64,000 nt of DNA from Multifurca ochricompacta (GCA_022496185.1 WTXG01000003.1:868001-932000); one strand, 5' to 3'; numbered from the stretch's first letter, positions 10,201 to 22,403 are shown. Made by a program: numbers and translations. The notes: generated by a model from the letters alone, not told the origin.

Positions 10201-13159
10201 CTTTACCGTACGGTCTCTGGCATGATGAATTACTCGAAAGCGATCAAACTTCTATATCGGGTCGAGAATCCTGACGTTGTTCAAATGTTTAGCGGTAACA
10301 CGGATCGTCTTGAGCGCGAGCTGGAGCGGATGGCAAGGCGCAAGTTTAAATTTGTCATTTCCATGCAGCGCTTTGCTAAATTCAACAAGGAAGAGCGCGA
10401 AAATGCTGAGTTCCTCCTCCGTGCCTATCCTGACCTCCAGATCGCCTATCTCGACGAGGAACCTGGTGCAAAGGGATCTGACCCGAAGTTGTACTCCGTG
10501 TTGATTGATGGTCATTCCGAAATTGATGAGGTGACTGGCAAAAGACGTCCCAAGTTCCGTATTGAGCTCCCGGGAAACCCTATTCTCGGAGACGGCAAGT
10601 CTGATAATCAGAACCACGCAATTGTCTTCTACCGTGGGGAGTATCTTCAGCTCATTGACGCAAATCAGGACAATTACCTCGAGGAATGCCTCAAGATTCG
10701 AAATATCCTGGGTGAGTTCGAGGAATATTCCATATCCAGTCAAAGTCCATACGCACAATGGGGTCACAAGGAGTTCAAAAGGGCACCTGTGGCGATTGTT
10801 GGTACTCGCGAGTACATTTTCTCAGAAAATATTGGCGTCCTCGGAGATATTGCTGCAGGAAAAGAACAGACGTTTGGCACCATGACGGCTCGCGCATTGG
10901 CTTGGATCGGGGGCAAGCTCCACTACGGACATCCAGACTTCCTAAATGCAACCTTCATGACTACTCGTGGCGGTGTCTCCAAGGCTCAGAAGGGTTTACA
11001 TCTGAACGAAGATATTTTTGCTGGTATGAACGCCTTCGGCCGAGGTGGTCGTATTAAGCATTCTGAATATTATCAATGCGGCAAGGGACGTGATCTCGGC
11101 TTCGGGACGATCCTTAATTTCAGACGAAGATTGGTACTGGCATGGGTGAACAAATGCTTAGCCGGGAATACTATTACCTGGGCACACAACTGCCGATAGA
11201 TCGTTTCTTGACCTTTTATTACGGCCACCCCGGATTCCACATCAACAATATTTTGGTTATCTACTCGATCCAAGTCTTCATGGTTACCCGTAAGTAATTC
11301 TCATTCCATGATTTACTTGAAGATTCATTTCTCTCCAGTGGTCTTCATTGGCATATTAAACAAGCAACTCGCCATCTGCAAAGTGGATTCACAAGGGAAC
11401 GTGCTCGGAGGCCAGGGAGGGTGCTACAACCTTATTCCTGTATTTGACTGGGTCAGACGGTGCATCATCTCCATCTTCCTGGTATTCATAGTCGCGTTTC
11501 TTCCTCTATTCCTACAAGGTCAGTATTTTTGCTACCAGTACCATCGTATGTATCTAAGAGTAATCCCTTATCCTCAGAGCTCGTAGAGAGGGGCACGGGA
11601 ATGGCGTTGATTCGTCTTGGGAAACACTTCCTGTCCCTGTCACCGATCTTTGAGGTTTTTTCCACCCAGATTTACTCACAGGCCATCCTCAGTAACTTAA
11701 CTTTTGGTGGTGCGCGGTACATCGCTACAGGCCGTGGATTCGCGACGACTCGTATCTCATTCACTATCCTCTACTCTCGCTTCGCTGGACCGAGCATCTA
11801 CATGGGCATGCGCAACTTACTCTTTCTGCTCTATGCCACGTTGTCTATATGGATCCCTCACTTGATCTACTTCTGGTTTTCCGTTCTTTCACTCTGCATC
11901 GCTCCATTCATCTTTAACCCTCATCAGTTCTCCTTTACCGACTTCATCATCGATTACCGGGAGTTTCTGCGTTGGATGTCCCGTGGTAACTCACGGACCA
12001 AAGCTAGTAGCTGGTATGGGTACTGCCGTCTATCGCGAACTATGATTACGGGTTACAAGAAGAAGAAACTGGGGCATCCATCAGAGAAACTGTCAGGCGA
12101 TGTCCCTCGTGCGCCTTGGAGGGCCGTGGTGTTGTCAGAGATTATCTGGCCAGTTTGTTTCGCGGTGTTGTTCATCGTTGCATATATGTTCGTCAAGTCT
12201 TTCCCTGACCGTGATGGGAATCAGCCGCCGAGCCCTCTTATCCGGATTGCCATCGTCGCCGTTGGGCCTATCGTGTGGAACGCCACCGTCTTACTGGTAT
12301 TCTTCTTCATTTCTCTGTTCTTAGGTCCCTTGATGGTTTCATGGGCAAAATTCGGCTCCGTGATTGCGGCGATCGCTCACCTCATGGCGCTCGTTGGCAT
12401 TATAGCATTTTTTGAGTTCTTCGTATGTGTCCCCCCGTACATGCACCGCAGCGACATCCTTATTTTTTATCTATACAGTGGTTCCTTGAACTCTGGGATG
12501 CATCCCACGCCGTATTGGGTGTTATAACAATCATTGCCATTCAAAGGGCCATTCAAAAGATCCTCATAGGAGTCTTTCTGTCCCGCGAGTTTAAACATGA
12601 TGAGACCAATCGAGCATGGTGGACCGGGAAATGGTACGGTCGTGGCCTCGGCAGTTCTGCGATGTCTCAGCCCGCCCGCGAGTTCATTGTGAAGATTGTG
12701 GAAATGTCGCTGTGGTCCTCTGATTTCTTACTTGGCCACATTCTCTTGATCATCTTGACACCACCGACCCTAATCCCCTTCTTCGACCGGTTGCACTCGA
12801 CGATGCTCTGTGAGATCATATCCATTATCATTTTTCTCTCTACTGATGAAATTTCAGTTTGGCTTCGACCCTCAAAGCAGATTCGTCCCCCGTTGTTCTC
12901 CACAAAGCAAAAACGTCAGAGGCGCTGGATTGTAAGTAAATATTAATGATTACTGATCTTCGCATCGTTGATCCCTTGGTCACAGGTCTTCAAGTACACG
13001 ATTCTCTACATCATTGTGGTTGCTCTATTGGCATCCTTGATCGTCCTGCGTAAGCATTTGACCTGCTGAGAAACGATGTTTGCCACTAATTGACGATTTA
13101 TAGCTGCACTATTCCGAAATCAGATTACCTTTCATTGCACGATCTGTCAGAATATCTAA
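7294..13159 (+). CDS. FKS1: 1,3-beta-D-glucan synthase catalytic subunit
   Basis: Plasma-membrane glycosyltransferase (GT48) that makes cell-wall 1,3-beta-glucan from UDP-glucose; target of echinocandins. ATG at 7294 begins a Pro/Gln/Tyr-rich cytosolic tail. The conserved FKS region starts with [15 protein letters not shown] near 7830. The N-terminal membrane cluster spans about 8700-9600. The large cytosolic catalytic domain lies around 9600-11200 ([32 protein letters not shown]). The C-terminal membrane cluster runs from 11200 ([71 protein letters not shown]). The last exon ends at taa 13157-13159. About eight introns are present. Four sites (about 8168-8173, 8262-8266, 8421-8426, 11118-11122) need one inserted base to keep near-invariant sequence in frame. 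For an essential gene, sequence error is the best explanation. It is divergent from the LRR gene across 284 bp. Confidence 0.97.
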
Positions 13160-13472
13160 TCTGCTGACCGCTAATCTTGTTTGTCGCTAGTCGTACAACT
13201 AGGCTTGATGAACATTCTGGGGTCGGGGTGGACCCTTGTATAACATTCATTTGCTTTGTGTACACATAAGGGCTTCTTGTTCAATCCATCCTTCAATAAG
13301 AGCTTAGTAGTTGGAAGTTAGAGTACAGATATCGGTCTATTGATCAATTGCATGTTGCATGTTGCGTTCATGACATGGCATGTCAGCGGGGGTCCATTAT
13401 ATGTGGCTGTTGTCATTAGGGCGACTTGTCTTCTTACCTTGCCTTGACAATCGTTCCCCGGTGCTCCATTAG
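13160..13472. other. Spacer between FKS1 and FHIP genes
   Basis: 313 bp between two genes on the same strand. It should hold the FKS1 3' UTR and the FHIP promoter. A short direct repeat, gcatgttgcatgttgc, sits near 13350. I see no gene. Confidence 0.6.
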
Positions 13473-16400
13473 ATGGACTACTTTTCGAAATTCCTTCGGT
13501 CTGGTAATAATCAGTCAGGTCCCAAACCAGTTCAGGATAATGCAACGGAATTTCATAGGTCGTGGACCTCTGTAAAGGTACACGCCATCACGTTTCTAGT
13601 TTGACATCGTTTTTCATGTTCACATTAGAATACTCTTTGCACCCAGATGAACGGCAGCTTTCAAGGGGTATCGCATCAACTGACGTGCCAGTTAACCTGA
13701 AGGTCATGGTGGACTTACTTGTGCTCGAATCTACGAGGACAGAGGAGGGGTCTGTGCGTTTCATTCTTACCCATCTTCTATTAACCCCCTCTCGAAGAGG
13801 AACGGGTATCTGCCTGGAGTACCTATTAAAGAATGGTGTGCTCTCATCTGCTTTCCTCACACTTGTCTGCTTAAGCTATCTAGATGTTCTCGGAACTCTC
13901 GTCCGACTAAGTGAAACAGACCGCCCGTCTGGAATCCAGGCGGAAGTCCTACGCGCTGTTCAAAACATGGTCATTCTATGGACGAACAGTTTTTGGTCCA
14001 TTCTGTTATTCATAAGGCTGTCCTCAGGTTGTTGAGGAATTGTGCGGGTGACGACATCCAGGAGCAACTGGATAATCAAAACCGCAAAGTGATGGGCGCT
14101 GCCAAGAGCATCGTTCGAAGGTCGCCATCCGAGTACGAGGAAGATCGTAAGTTCCTACCCGCCTTGGTATTTGCATCTCTCTGAATTGAAAACGTAGTTG
14201 TAAACCTTCTATGTATCCTATGTAGCCGCATCCGGACCTTTCGCGAGCTTCTAATGATCTTTTTACATGACAAACACGGGCATCATTCGGAACCACTATT
14301 TGCGGTGGAGGAAGAAGAGGAAGAGGAAGAAGAGGACGCTGTTGACCACGCCAGCGACAGTAAACCACGAGAGCGTCAATCGGAGACAGTCGTCGGCCGA
14401 GGTGATTCCAATGCCGAAACACCAGAGGTGCCCGCACATACCAAGAAGTCAGAATACGAATTCCTTTTGTTCAACTATCTTCTCCGGTTTGTGCACCGGG
14501 AAGGTCAAATCGGTGATTTCGCGCGAGCTGGGCTCTTATTCCTCATGGACGTAGCTATGTCACCAGGTGATCAGGAGCATCGTCTTTCCAAAGACGAGTC
14601 CATACTATCGGAATCGGCTTCAGCGACGGGTAAGCAGACCCAATCTCCGACGCTGCGCTCTCTTTGGCTGAATATATCCTGGATGGGGACTTTTCTGATG
14701 TTCTTGGAGCAGGTCTCGGAGCTGTCTACTCACAATTACCCTCCAAACTTGAAGTTCACGCACCGGCTATCACTGACGACAGTAGAGGTACAAGCATGAT
14801 CCTTGGTGGTCACTCTGTAGATGACAAGGAAGCTAAATCTCAAGCGGCAATTCGAGAGAAGAACCGCGCGCTCGGAATGGAGGACTCGCGAGCCACAGAC
14901 TTTAAGTCGCGCCTGGATCATTTCTTAAAACTCCTTGAGTTTCTCGAGGACATTTTTCGGCGCAATACCCTCCAAGAGAATTCGGAGTCCGGTCTTCGGC
15001 CTTCGACACTCGTGGCACGGCCGTTGTAAATTCTATCTTAGAAGCCATTCGCCAAACATTTCTTGAAAACGTCCTGTATCCTTCCATCCTGGAGTGCTCG
15101 GATGCAGACGGAAGCGCCGTTGCTGTCATGTCATATATCGAAATCATGATTCGAACCTTGGAAAGGGGACAATTTACTGACCTCCTGGTCAACTTTCTCG
15201 TGAGCGAGATAATGACGACGTGCCAAAATCACGGCTTCGGCCACAAAGCATGCTGACCCTGGGATCCGGTGGGGACATCAAGACGCAGGATTCTGATACT
15301 CAAAGCAAGCTGCGTCGACGGCGAAGTAGTGCTATGATATTGCTGGAGCTGGAGGCTCCAGAGTCTACGAAACAATCAGGCTACTTTACTAGCCTCGGTC
15401 GATTCACACTCAAAGATCTCCTCATCTCCAATCTACGTTCCAAAGACCGATATACAGCCGCGGCAGCCTCGCAGCTTCTCAACACATTGCTGCTCTACTA
15501 CAGTCCCCTCTGTGCAGACAAGTTGTTGATCGTTGCTCGTGATCCAAGGGCAACAAGCTTCCCCGAACCAGCTTTGAATGATGCCCTATCTGATAACGAT
15601 GATTTCGTCTACCCAGGAGAGACACTGGAGGCATCCCTACTAGACCCTGGTTATGTACAGCCGAGGATAACTTACTCTACCCACGAACGCGAGATGGACC
15701 TTTACTTAAAGCTCGTGACTCGTTTGGACCCCATACAGCCGAGCGATAGCTTCAGTACTGGCTATGATAGATACCTCGGAGACGCGATCCAAGCGATACA
15801 GAACCATAGTTCCTTCTCATTGACCGCCATTCCGAAAGATGTGCAAGCTCAGATGAAGCACCAGCTCGATCCGAACGATCCTATCCTTTCTTCTATTCTG
15901 GAGTGGCTCCGCAAGCTATTTTCCAATTCCCCAGAATTCAATGTCGCGCTAACAGGCGTGCTAGCTTCACTGGCTCATGATCCTTTCCGTTCACTTGATG
16001 GGTGGCTGACGTTCGGCCAGCTACACAATGCTTCCAGCACAATCCAACCCCTAGCGGGCGACTCTGGCTCTGGCACACAGGAAGATGGTGATGACAAGTC
16101 CGCAGATTACCGGATCGAAGAGATGTTGGCATCAGAATCAACACTACCTGCGCCCAGCCAGGATGATGGATCCCGACCTGTTATCCTTGCCATATTCCAA
16201 AGCCTAGTAACACAAGTCGAACGGTATCGTCATAGTGTTGAAAATATCGAGAAGTACCTTCTTGAGCGGCGACAAGGTCTCCTGTTTTCTGAAAACCTGA
16301 CTGATGCACTCACACTGGCGCTTGACCTTGAAGACACTGGTAGTGGAATCTTCCATCCTCCCGTCCCTGCCACTTCCCCAGTTTCGGGAAGTTCACCGAA

Positions 16401-16857
16401 GTCGGCCCCCAGGAAATCTGCATCACTCGTTTCCTTTCTAAAACCAAGAAAACCGAAGTCTGAACCCTTGAAGACGACACAAGTAATGGTGGAATCAGGG
16501 TCAGCTTCTTCCAAGAATCTGGCGGCCAGTCCATTTGGTTCCCATTACCAATATACCGGCGCCATCACAGTTGAACCCTTCGAAGCACCTAGCCCGTCAG
16601 AAGGTCCCTGGATACCAGCACGCCCTCTCAAATTCTCAGCAGAAGAAGAGGACGTTTTTTCCTCGGGTTGGGAGGAAAAGTCACGGAACATGGCTGGGTC
16701 GGGCTCGCGATTGGAGGAACCGGCGCAGAGTCCAAAGACCGTGACCTTATCGCGGCTATTAGACAATATAGTTATTCTGGAGGAGTCCATCAAGGAGATG
16801 GCCGCCATTATTCAAGCAAGACGGTCTCTCGGCATTGATGGCGTGCGATATGTCTAG
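13473..16857 (+). CDS. FHIP family protein (RAI16-like; FTS-Hook-interacting)
   Basis: Likely subunit of the FTS/Hook/FHIP complex, which links early endosomes to dynein in filamentous fungi; the role is inferred from family. Start ATG 13473-13475 (MDYFSKFLRSGNNQSG). The N-terminal half has the family pattern: MVDLLVLES, CLEYLLKNG, then LGTLVRLSETDRPSGIQAEV, LRLLRNCAG and EYEFLLFNYLLRFVHREGQI. An acidic Glu run lies near 14320. Further on come VNSILEAIRQTFLENVLYPS and GQFTDLLVNFLVSE. A 545-codon final exon ends RLLDNIVILEESIKEMAAII and GIDGVRYV at 16857. The region around 16300-16700 is Ser/Pro-rich and probably disordered. Four sites (about 13634-13639, 14631-14634, 14967-14971, 15205-15210) each need one extra base. 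Without that the gene falls into five pieces. Tail to tail with the DNAJC9-like gene. Confidence 0.85.
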
Positions 16858-17024
16858 GTTCATCGCCTATAGACTCGCATATCACTTGGCACTGGGACAT
16901 TTTGGGAAGATATTTGGATTGCTTATACCATAGATATGCTTACATGCGTATATGTAAAAGAACTGTTAGTCACTAGCCACGGGGTATACACGACAGAATC
17001 ATCAAGTAAATGAACCGACCAGGG

Positions 17025-18115
17025 TCAGGACTTGCGTCCATGTTCGGTTCGTTTGTTCTGCCTGGTCGATTTTTTTCCAGCTTCCGCAACGTTGTCTCTG
17101 AATAACTCTTGTTGAAAGTTCGCGAATTCTTCATCGTCAATGTCTCCAGACGTAGGGTCCGCATCACGCTTCCTTTTCTTGCGTGACCCCTCGACCTCTC
17201 CGGCAACTGGATCATTCTTCCGTTTTCCCTTTGTACGCGGTTTAGGATCTGCATACTTTGCCGCGAGGCTATCTAGGAAAGCACCGGCGTTTTGCCGCTT
17301 CTTTAGTATGAGGGCTTGTAGCGCTGAATGATCCTGTTCCTCTCCCTCCTGCTCTGCCTTCTTCTTGCCTTTACCCTTACGAGGGCCTGCCTTGCCGCGT
17401 CCATAGAACTCATCCCAGACGCCTAGCTCCTTGGCGAGCTCCTCAGCTTCTTCCGCCTCTTTGTCGGCCTGCTTCTTGCGTACGAGCTTTGCCTTTTCAT
17501 CCTTCGAGCTCTTATTCCACGCAGCCGTCGCAGAGAGCTCTCCCTTTGCGATCAGGTCGGAGATGACGACCACAAAACGCGCTTCGTCGTCGTGCGTGGA
17601 GTGGGGAATATGATTCATGATGTCACCTAAAAAACCCCCGGTCCTTTCGTATGCAGCCTTCACATCATTGATCTCCTCGCGTGAACCTATCCAACCATCA
17701 AACATCAGTCGATAAACAACGGGTTGGAGTCCTCACCTTGGTATTCCTTCTTCACTTGATCTAACCGTTCTCTTGTGACATTCTCAAACAGTGCTTCAAA
17801 GTATGCCTCCCAACCGTCCTCTCCCCCAGCCAGCTCAAGGGTTTCCTCTGTGCTACCAGTGGCATCATACTTTGCACGGCGCTTCTTATCACTGAGTACG
17901 GCATATGCGAAGCCTACTTGTTGGAATTTTCGAGATGCAGCTAGCTTGGCCTCCTCGGTGGAGGATGCATGTTTGTCAGGGTGGCAGATGAGGGCTGATT
18001 TGCGATAGGCCCTTTTTATGATTTCTTCTGTTGCGGTGGATTCGACACCGAGAACTGCGTACAGATCTACTTCATCCTCGCTAAAAAAGAGAGAAGTGGG
18101 ATTCTTTGAGTCCAT
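17025..18115 (-). CDS. DNAJC9-like J-domain protein
   Basis: J-domain co-chaperone of the DNAJC9 type. The human relative binds H3-H4 histones and recruits Hsp70; a nuclear histone role is inferred here. ATG at 18113-18115 (MDSKNPTSLFFSEDE). The J domain opens with DVDLYAVLGVESTATEEIIK-like sequence and contains the HPD tripeptide in ALICHPDKH. It ends with RAKYDATGS near residue 85. One 51-base intron (17687-17737) joins ERLDQVKKEYQ to GSREEINDVKAAYERTGG. The second half has the DNAJC9 pattern HIPHSTHDDEARF and WDEFYGRGK. Long Lys/Glu-rich stretches with nuclear-localisation-like clusters (RKKRKRD) follow, ending in GRKS at 17025. About 350 residues in all. The reading runs through without a frame break. 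Confidence 0.88.
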
Positions 18116-18253
18116 ATGATTGATGAGAGTGTAAACAGAACACCCACCCGAACACAAGATTCATTAACGCGTATGGTCACAGATCACGTGTGAATAAATT
18201 AAATTCGTGTGACCGTGACCGAGATGGTCGTGTCACATCATGTCAACGTCAAA

Positions 18254-18283
18254 GAAAATGAAAATGAAAATGAAAATGAAAAG
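18254..18283. repeat. Hexamer tandem repeat (GAAAAT)
   Basis: Four copies of gaaaat plus a partial fifth, followed by gaaagaaag. It lies about 140 bp upstream of the DNAJC9-like ATG and in the spacer after the membrane-protein gene. Confidence 0.9.
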
Positions 18284-18490
18284 AAAGAAAGAAAATGAAT
18301 GAGAAAAATATATCGATAGTATGGTGAGTGCATGTCCGTCCATAGCTCCTTCCATAAAGTAAAGTAAGAGGAGTTGCGTACATTCCAGCCTGTGATATAG
18401 AAAATGAACGGTCAAGGTAGCTGAGCACTATCTGCTCAGGCCAGACAATCACAGCAGTTGATCCATCCAAATGAGAAACCTGATATATTA

Positions 18491-20379
18491 TTACTCAATC
18501 GACATCCGTGGCTCCAATGGCTGGCCAAGAGCATTGGGCTTCTCCCCAGGATTGTTAGACCTGGCCACTCGCTTCGGTTGGAGGAGGAGGGTATCTGCGT
18601 CGCATATTCAGCACGAAACTTTAAGACATGCCAGTGGAAAGACAGACAGCTCGGGATCAACTGACCGGAAGTTTTAGACTCATACAATCCCTTTTCAAAG
18701 TCGTAGAAACATCGAAGGCCGACGCCAAATGTCGTGAGCAGCAAAAGTATGGACACAATTGCTGCCGGGTATTAAAAAACAAATAAGACTGCACAACATC
18801 AAGTACTCACTGAATACAGTCAACGTTGCCCGTGTTGTTTCGTATTGCTCCTCGGAACCTGGTTCATAGAAACGAACCAGTTTGTAAACTGGAACACATA
18901 AGAGCGAATCATCAATCAGGCCAAACGAAACTACATACTGACTATGTAGGAGTTAAGTCGCCGCAGCAGGTCATGAGAAAATAAGACCACTCACAGTACG
19001 TCTCTGATGCCAACATCAAAAACAACGAAAACGTCATCAACCTCCGGAGAAGCGCCATGTCAGAGAGGGAACGACAATCGTCTAAGCATACACACCACTT
19101 GATCTCGCGCTTAACTGCGATACCGCATCCAATCAGAAACATCAGGACTACGGGAATCGCAGCTATTGTCAGGCCAAACTCTGCCGAATTTCTAGAGAGG
19201 ACGACGATGAGAAGCTATTGGTGACAGGCTGGGTGAGGTTGCGCAGTAACGTATATGAAAGGCAGCGTACTTGAATGGTGACACCGGTGAAGGCAAAAAA
19301 GTCGAATTTGAGGAGGCAAATCAAGACTTGATAGAACTGGTACATCGCTTAGTATTTGGTCCTCAGCACAGGCTACGAGTGGTCATATACAAAACACTTA
19401 CTCTTCATAGCAGGGTTTGCTCCCACGATCCGAAAGATTGCCCAGCTGAACTGTATCAGTGGTGAATCTGGAATAAGATGCTAGCATCTTACCCAAATTC
19501 ATAGTAAAGCGCTCTCACGAAAAAGATCATGATGAACCATGCGGCCGCGATGACACACGGGACGACGATGAGGAGATGCTCCACCTTCCTGTAGAGAGTG
19601 CCTCGGCCACCGCAGGTCTAGAGAATGGAGCAGAACGTTGAAAAAATCACGGAAAGAACTACGGGTTTGACGCACGACATAATTGACGCTACCGTCACAA
19701 TTGGGGGTCCGCACCAAGGCCGCCCTGGTCTCATGGACTTGAATTGCAGCGAAGACGACAAGCGCTACATGGAACACTGAACCAGCAGGTACCTTGAGTT
19801 CGTAGCATACGATCAAGGGGAGCGTAGAGAAAGACATACTGAGAATTCCGGCAAGCTGAATCACGTTCCGCAAGCGGAGGGCATCAAAGGCCATCAGCAG
19901 CTCAAATATCCTGCTCTGATGTGAGGGGTGAATGGCTCTGAGGGCTTGAAGCAAGGCTCACTCAGCAAGGACAAATAAGGCGAGATAACATGGAATAGTC
20001 TGTACAAAGTCAGGCCCAAAATGATGAATTTCCTTGTTGTAGTGAGTGGTACATACCTTGTAATTGGGTTTGTTGAGGTCGACATGTTCCGCAACCTGAT
20101 TTGAAGTCAGATATGACCATGGTGATAACGAAGGAACAACGAACCAAGCGAAACACGAGAGATATGATGGCGAGGACGGCGACAGCCTCTAAGATTGATA
20201 TAAAAAAACATGATTCTTAAGTGTCTATTACGAAGTCCCTTACGAATTGATACTGATTATATGACAAGGACAAGTCAGCGAAAAAAAAAAAAAGAAAAGG
20301 TAAGTAAATGAAATGGAAACGAACTTGTTGCGATGAAGAACCTCTGGGCGCGTGTTCCCAGGAATGGTTCCACAGCCAT
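18491..20379 (-). CDS. Uncharacterised polytopic membrane protein
   Basis: Function unknown. The sequence looks like a conserved fungal integral membrane protein; I recall similar uncharacterised basidiomycete proteins but cannot name a family. Likely start ATG 20377-20379 (MAVEPFLGTRAQRFFIA). After splicing about ten short exons I count roughly nine hydrophobic segments, including AVAVLAIISLVFRLV, IPCYLALFVLADRIFELLM, VFHVALVVFAAIQV, LLIVVPCVIAAAWFIMIFFV, LTIAAIPVVLMFLIGCGIAV and IVSILLLLTTFGVGL. Short charged loops separate them (AFDALRLRNVIQ, YYEFGWAIFRIVGANP). The last exon ends KPNALGQPLEPRMSIE with taa at 18491-18493. Exon borders in the N-terminal third are uncertain. A hexamer repeat sits 50-80 bp upstream of the ATG. 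Confidence 0.7.
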
Positions 20380-20430
20380 TTGTTTGAGAAGAAGATGAAA
20401 ATGAAGTTGATAAGAGGCAAGGCGAGGGCG

Positions 20431-20460
20431 CAAGGGCAAGGGCAAGAGCAAGGGCAAGCT
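20431..20460. repeat. Hexamer tandem repeat (GGGCAA)
   Basis: About five copies of gggcaa with one variant (gagcaa). It lies 50-80 bp upstream of the ATG of the minus-strand polytopic membrane protein, so in the probable 5' UTR or core promoter. Confidence 0.88.
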
Positions 20461-20504
20461 CGGGCAATGTAAGGGAAGTCAGCCGAGGACCCTCTCCGTT
20501 CCCA

Positions 20505-22233
20505 TTATATTACATAATAATTCATAGCTACGGCTTCACTAACCCAAAGTTCCTCTGACCAAAGTAATGAGAGTAATGAGAGTGAGTATGAGTATGAGTG
20601 TGAGTGTGAGTGTGAGTGTGATCTTTCCTCCTTTACAGCTTTTATTCCACTCTTCGCCCTCTTCATCACCATCTCACATATTTCACTTATGGTCTTGTTA
20701 CAAGCCTTCTCATTCTCTTCCGATACAATTTCCTTGTGTCCCATTATGGTATCTTGCCATCGCCTCGAGGCTGCTTTCATCTCTTCTTCTGACCTCACTT
20801 TACTTGATGTAAAACTGTGGTACAGCCTCAGCGCTGTAATGAGACGGAACGATGCATGGGCTGGCTGTGGAGAGCAATGCATCGTCCAGTTCCTTCTTTA
20901 GCATGTCAGCACTCATTCCAAACTCCGGAGAATCGATCATTTACCCCCAATACCCTTCCCTTTCAAGGGTTCTCTTCACGAATGCTCCAGTCTCGCCTTG
21001 ACGGTCCAACAAGCTAGTGACAATATCTTGAATGTTCACTTCCCCAGGGTACATTCCGGACATGACCTCCTCCGAGGTGATCGCATTCGTAAATCCATAC
21101 TCTACGAAAAGAGTCCGGTTTGGATGCCAACCGTACCTCAACGTCACCTCCTGATCGCGGGTAACGCCTGTGTCGCATGAAGCAAACACGAGGTCTGAGT
21201 TGCCTCCCCCGCCAGGCGAACGTCCTTCGACTTGCCAGATCTCTGATTCAGCCGCACGTACTGGCTTCATCGTAGGCCGCGTCCACACGTGATTCGCAAA
21301 ATCGAACACGGGGCATAGGCTCATGTTGTCGACCTCGTCTAGCCCGAGATCGTCGTATAAGCAGCGAGTATTCACTGCGAGGATATCAATCGAAAGTAAT
21401 TTCTATTGCAAACGAGTCGGCCTTCCCTACCGTTGAGCCATGCCCACACAAAGTCCAAGATCAACTCTGACTGCACGAGCGTCCGGTGGCGCGCTGAAGA
21501 TAGTTCAGGCCAATCATCCTTACCCAAGGTCATTTAAATAAACTTGAAGATCGAAGAGCGCGCCAACCGCACCAGGTATTGGCGGACAGCTTCCCAATCT
21601 TTCCAAAAGCGTTTCTCGAGTAGAAGAAGCTCTGCTAGTACCGAAGGCGGTAATAAATGCAAAAGTTTCTGCCCTTCGTAGGATTCCACACCCAGAGTCC
21701 GGTATACAATCCACGTCAGCGGGTGACCGCCAAAGTCTCGTGGCAGGATAGAGATATATGGTCCGAAATTAGGGTCATCAGATTCGCATCCGGATGCGGG
21801 TTTGTAGAGCAGCAGGTGTAAGGAGATGAGCTGAGTTGCTGCCAGTCGTTTGGAGTGGGGATAATGCCTCAAGGTCTCCGCATTGATTTTTGTTTTGCTA
21901 GGTAGTGTAAAAAGTGGAGTCAGGCGCTACAAAACAGATTATTATCGCGTGAAAATGTTCTTAATCGGGCACGAACTGGGATGTCAACGATAGCGAACAA
22001 TCCGTTTCCGGCACCTGCAGAACGATATGTCAAAATTTGATGGACTCGCGGAGGAGAAGGAGTTGCAGTTTAGTAGACTGCCGACCCGTACCAGCGAGTT
22101 GCTTGGGCCGAACGAGTAAATGATCCTCATCGACCAACATACCGTGTCCTTTCAACCACCCCAACAATGTTTTCCATCGTCGCTCGCCATGATTAGCTAG
22201 ACTTAGATCAGAGTCGGACGCGGGCGTGGTCAT
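20505..22233 (-). CDS. SET-domain lysine methyltransferase (RKM/SETD6-like)
   Basis: Probable protein-lysine N-methyltransferase of the split-SET, Rubisco-LSMT-like class, which in yeast methylates ribosomal proteins; the substrate here is unknown. ATG 22231-22233 (MTTPASDSDLSL). Early exons give WKTLLGWLKGHGM. The SET core follows: LISLHLLLYK, YISILPRDFGGHPLTW, SLCPVFDFANHVW (the NH motif) and VTLRYGWHPNRTLFVEYGF (the C-terminal YG motif). An intron after EGYWG joins RNWTMHCSPQPAHASFRLIT and ALRLYH, typical of the substrate-binding domain. The reading ends in a His-Ser then Tyr-Ser run encoded by a tandem repeat (20566-20620), with taa at 20505-20507. The true C-terminus may instead be reached by another splice before the repeat. 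It is 170 bp from the divergent SDR gene. Confidence 0.82.
20566..20620. repeat. Hexamer tandem repeat (GAGTGT/GAGTAT), coding on minus
   Basis: About nine units with a few changes. On the minus strand it is read as alternating Ser-His and then Tyr-Ser codons at the end of the SET methyltransferase reading frame. Because the unit is six bases, length changes keep the frame. Confidence 0.85.
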
Positions 22234-22403
22234 TTTTATTATTTTAATTAAAAAAGAAAGGAATCGACGTGTGAAGTTGCTCAGGCTGTAGATAGACGAT
22301 AGGCGGGTTCTCCGATTATCAAAATCCTGTCGGTTGTTATCGAAGTTCCTATCGTGCATCTCCTTCGAACACCCAAGTCCCTTCTCATCCTCTCTGCCTG
22401 ACT
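22234..22403. promoter_or_regulatory. Divergent upstream region, SET gene and SDR gene
   Basis: 170 bp separate the two ATGs and must carry both promoters. A short A/T-rich tract (ttattttaattaaaaaa) lies next to the SET ATG. Nothing else stands out. Confidence 0.55.

Noticed and set aside
11118..11122. Programmed ribosomal frameshifting in FKS1
   Set aside because: No slippery heptamer or pseudoknot is evident, and the same one-base losses occur in unrelated genes.
8665..11199. The 844-codon ORF as a complete, shorter glucan synthase
   Set aside because: Conserved FKS sequence continues on both sides in other frames and exons; the stop arises from a single missing base near 11120.
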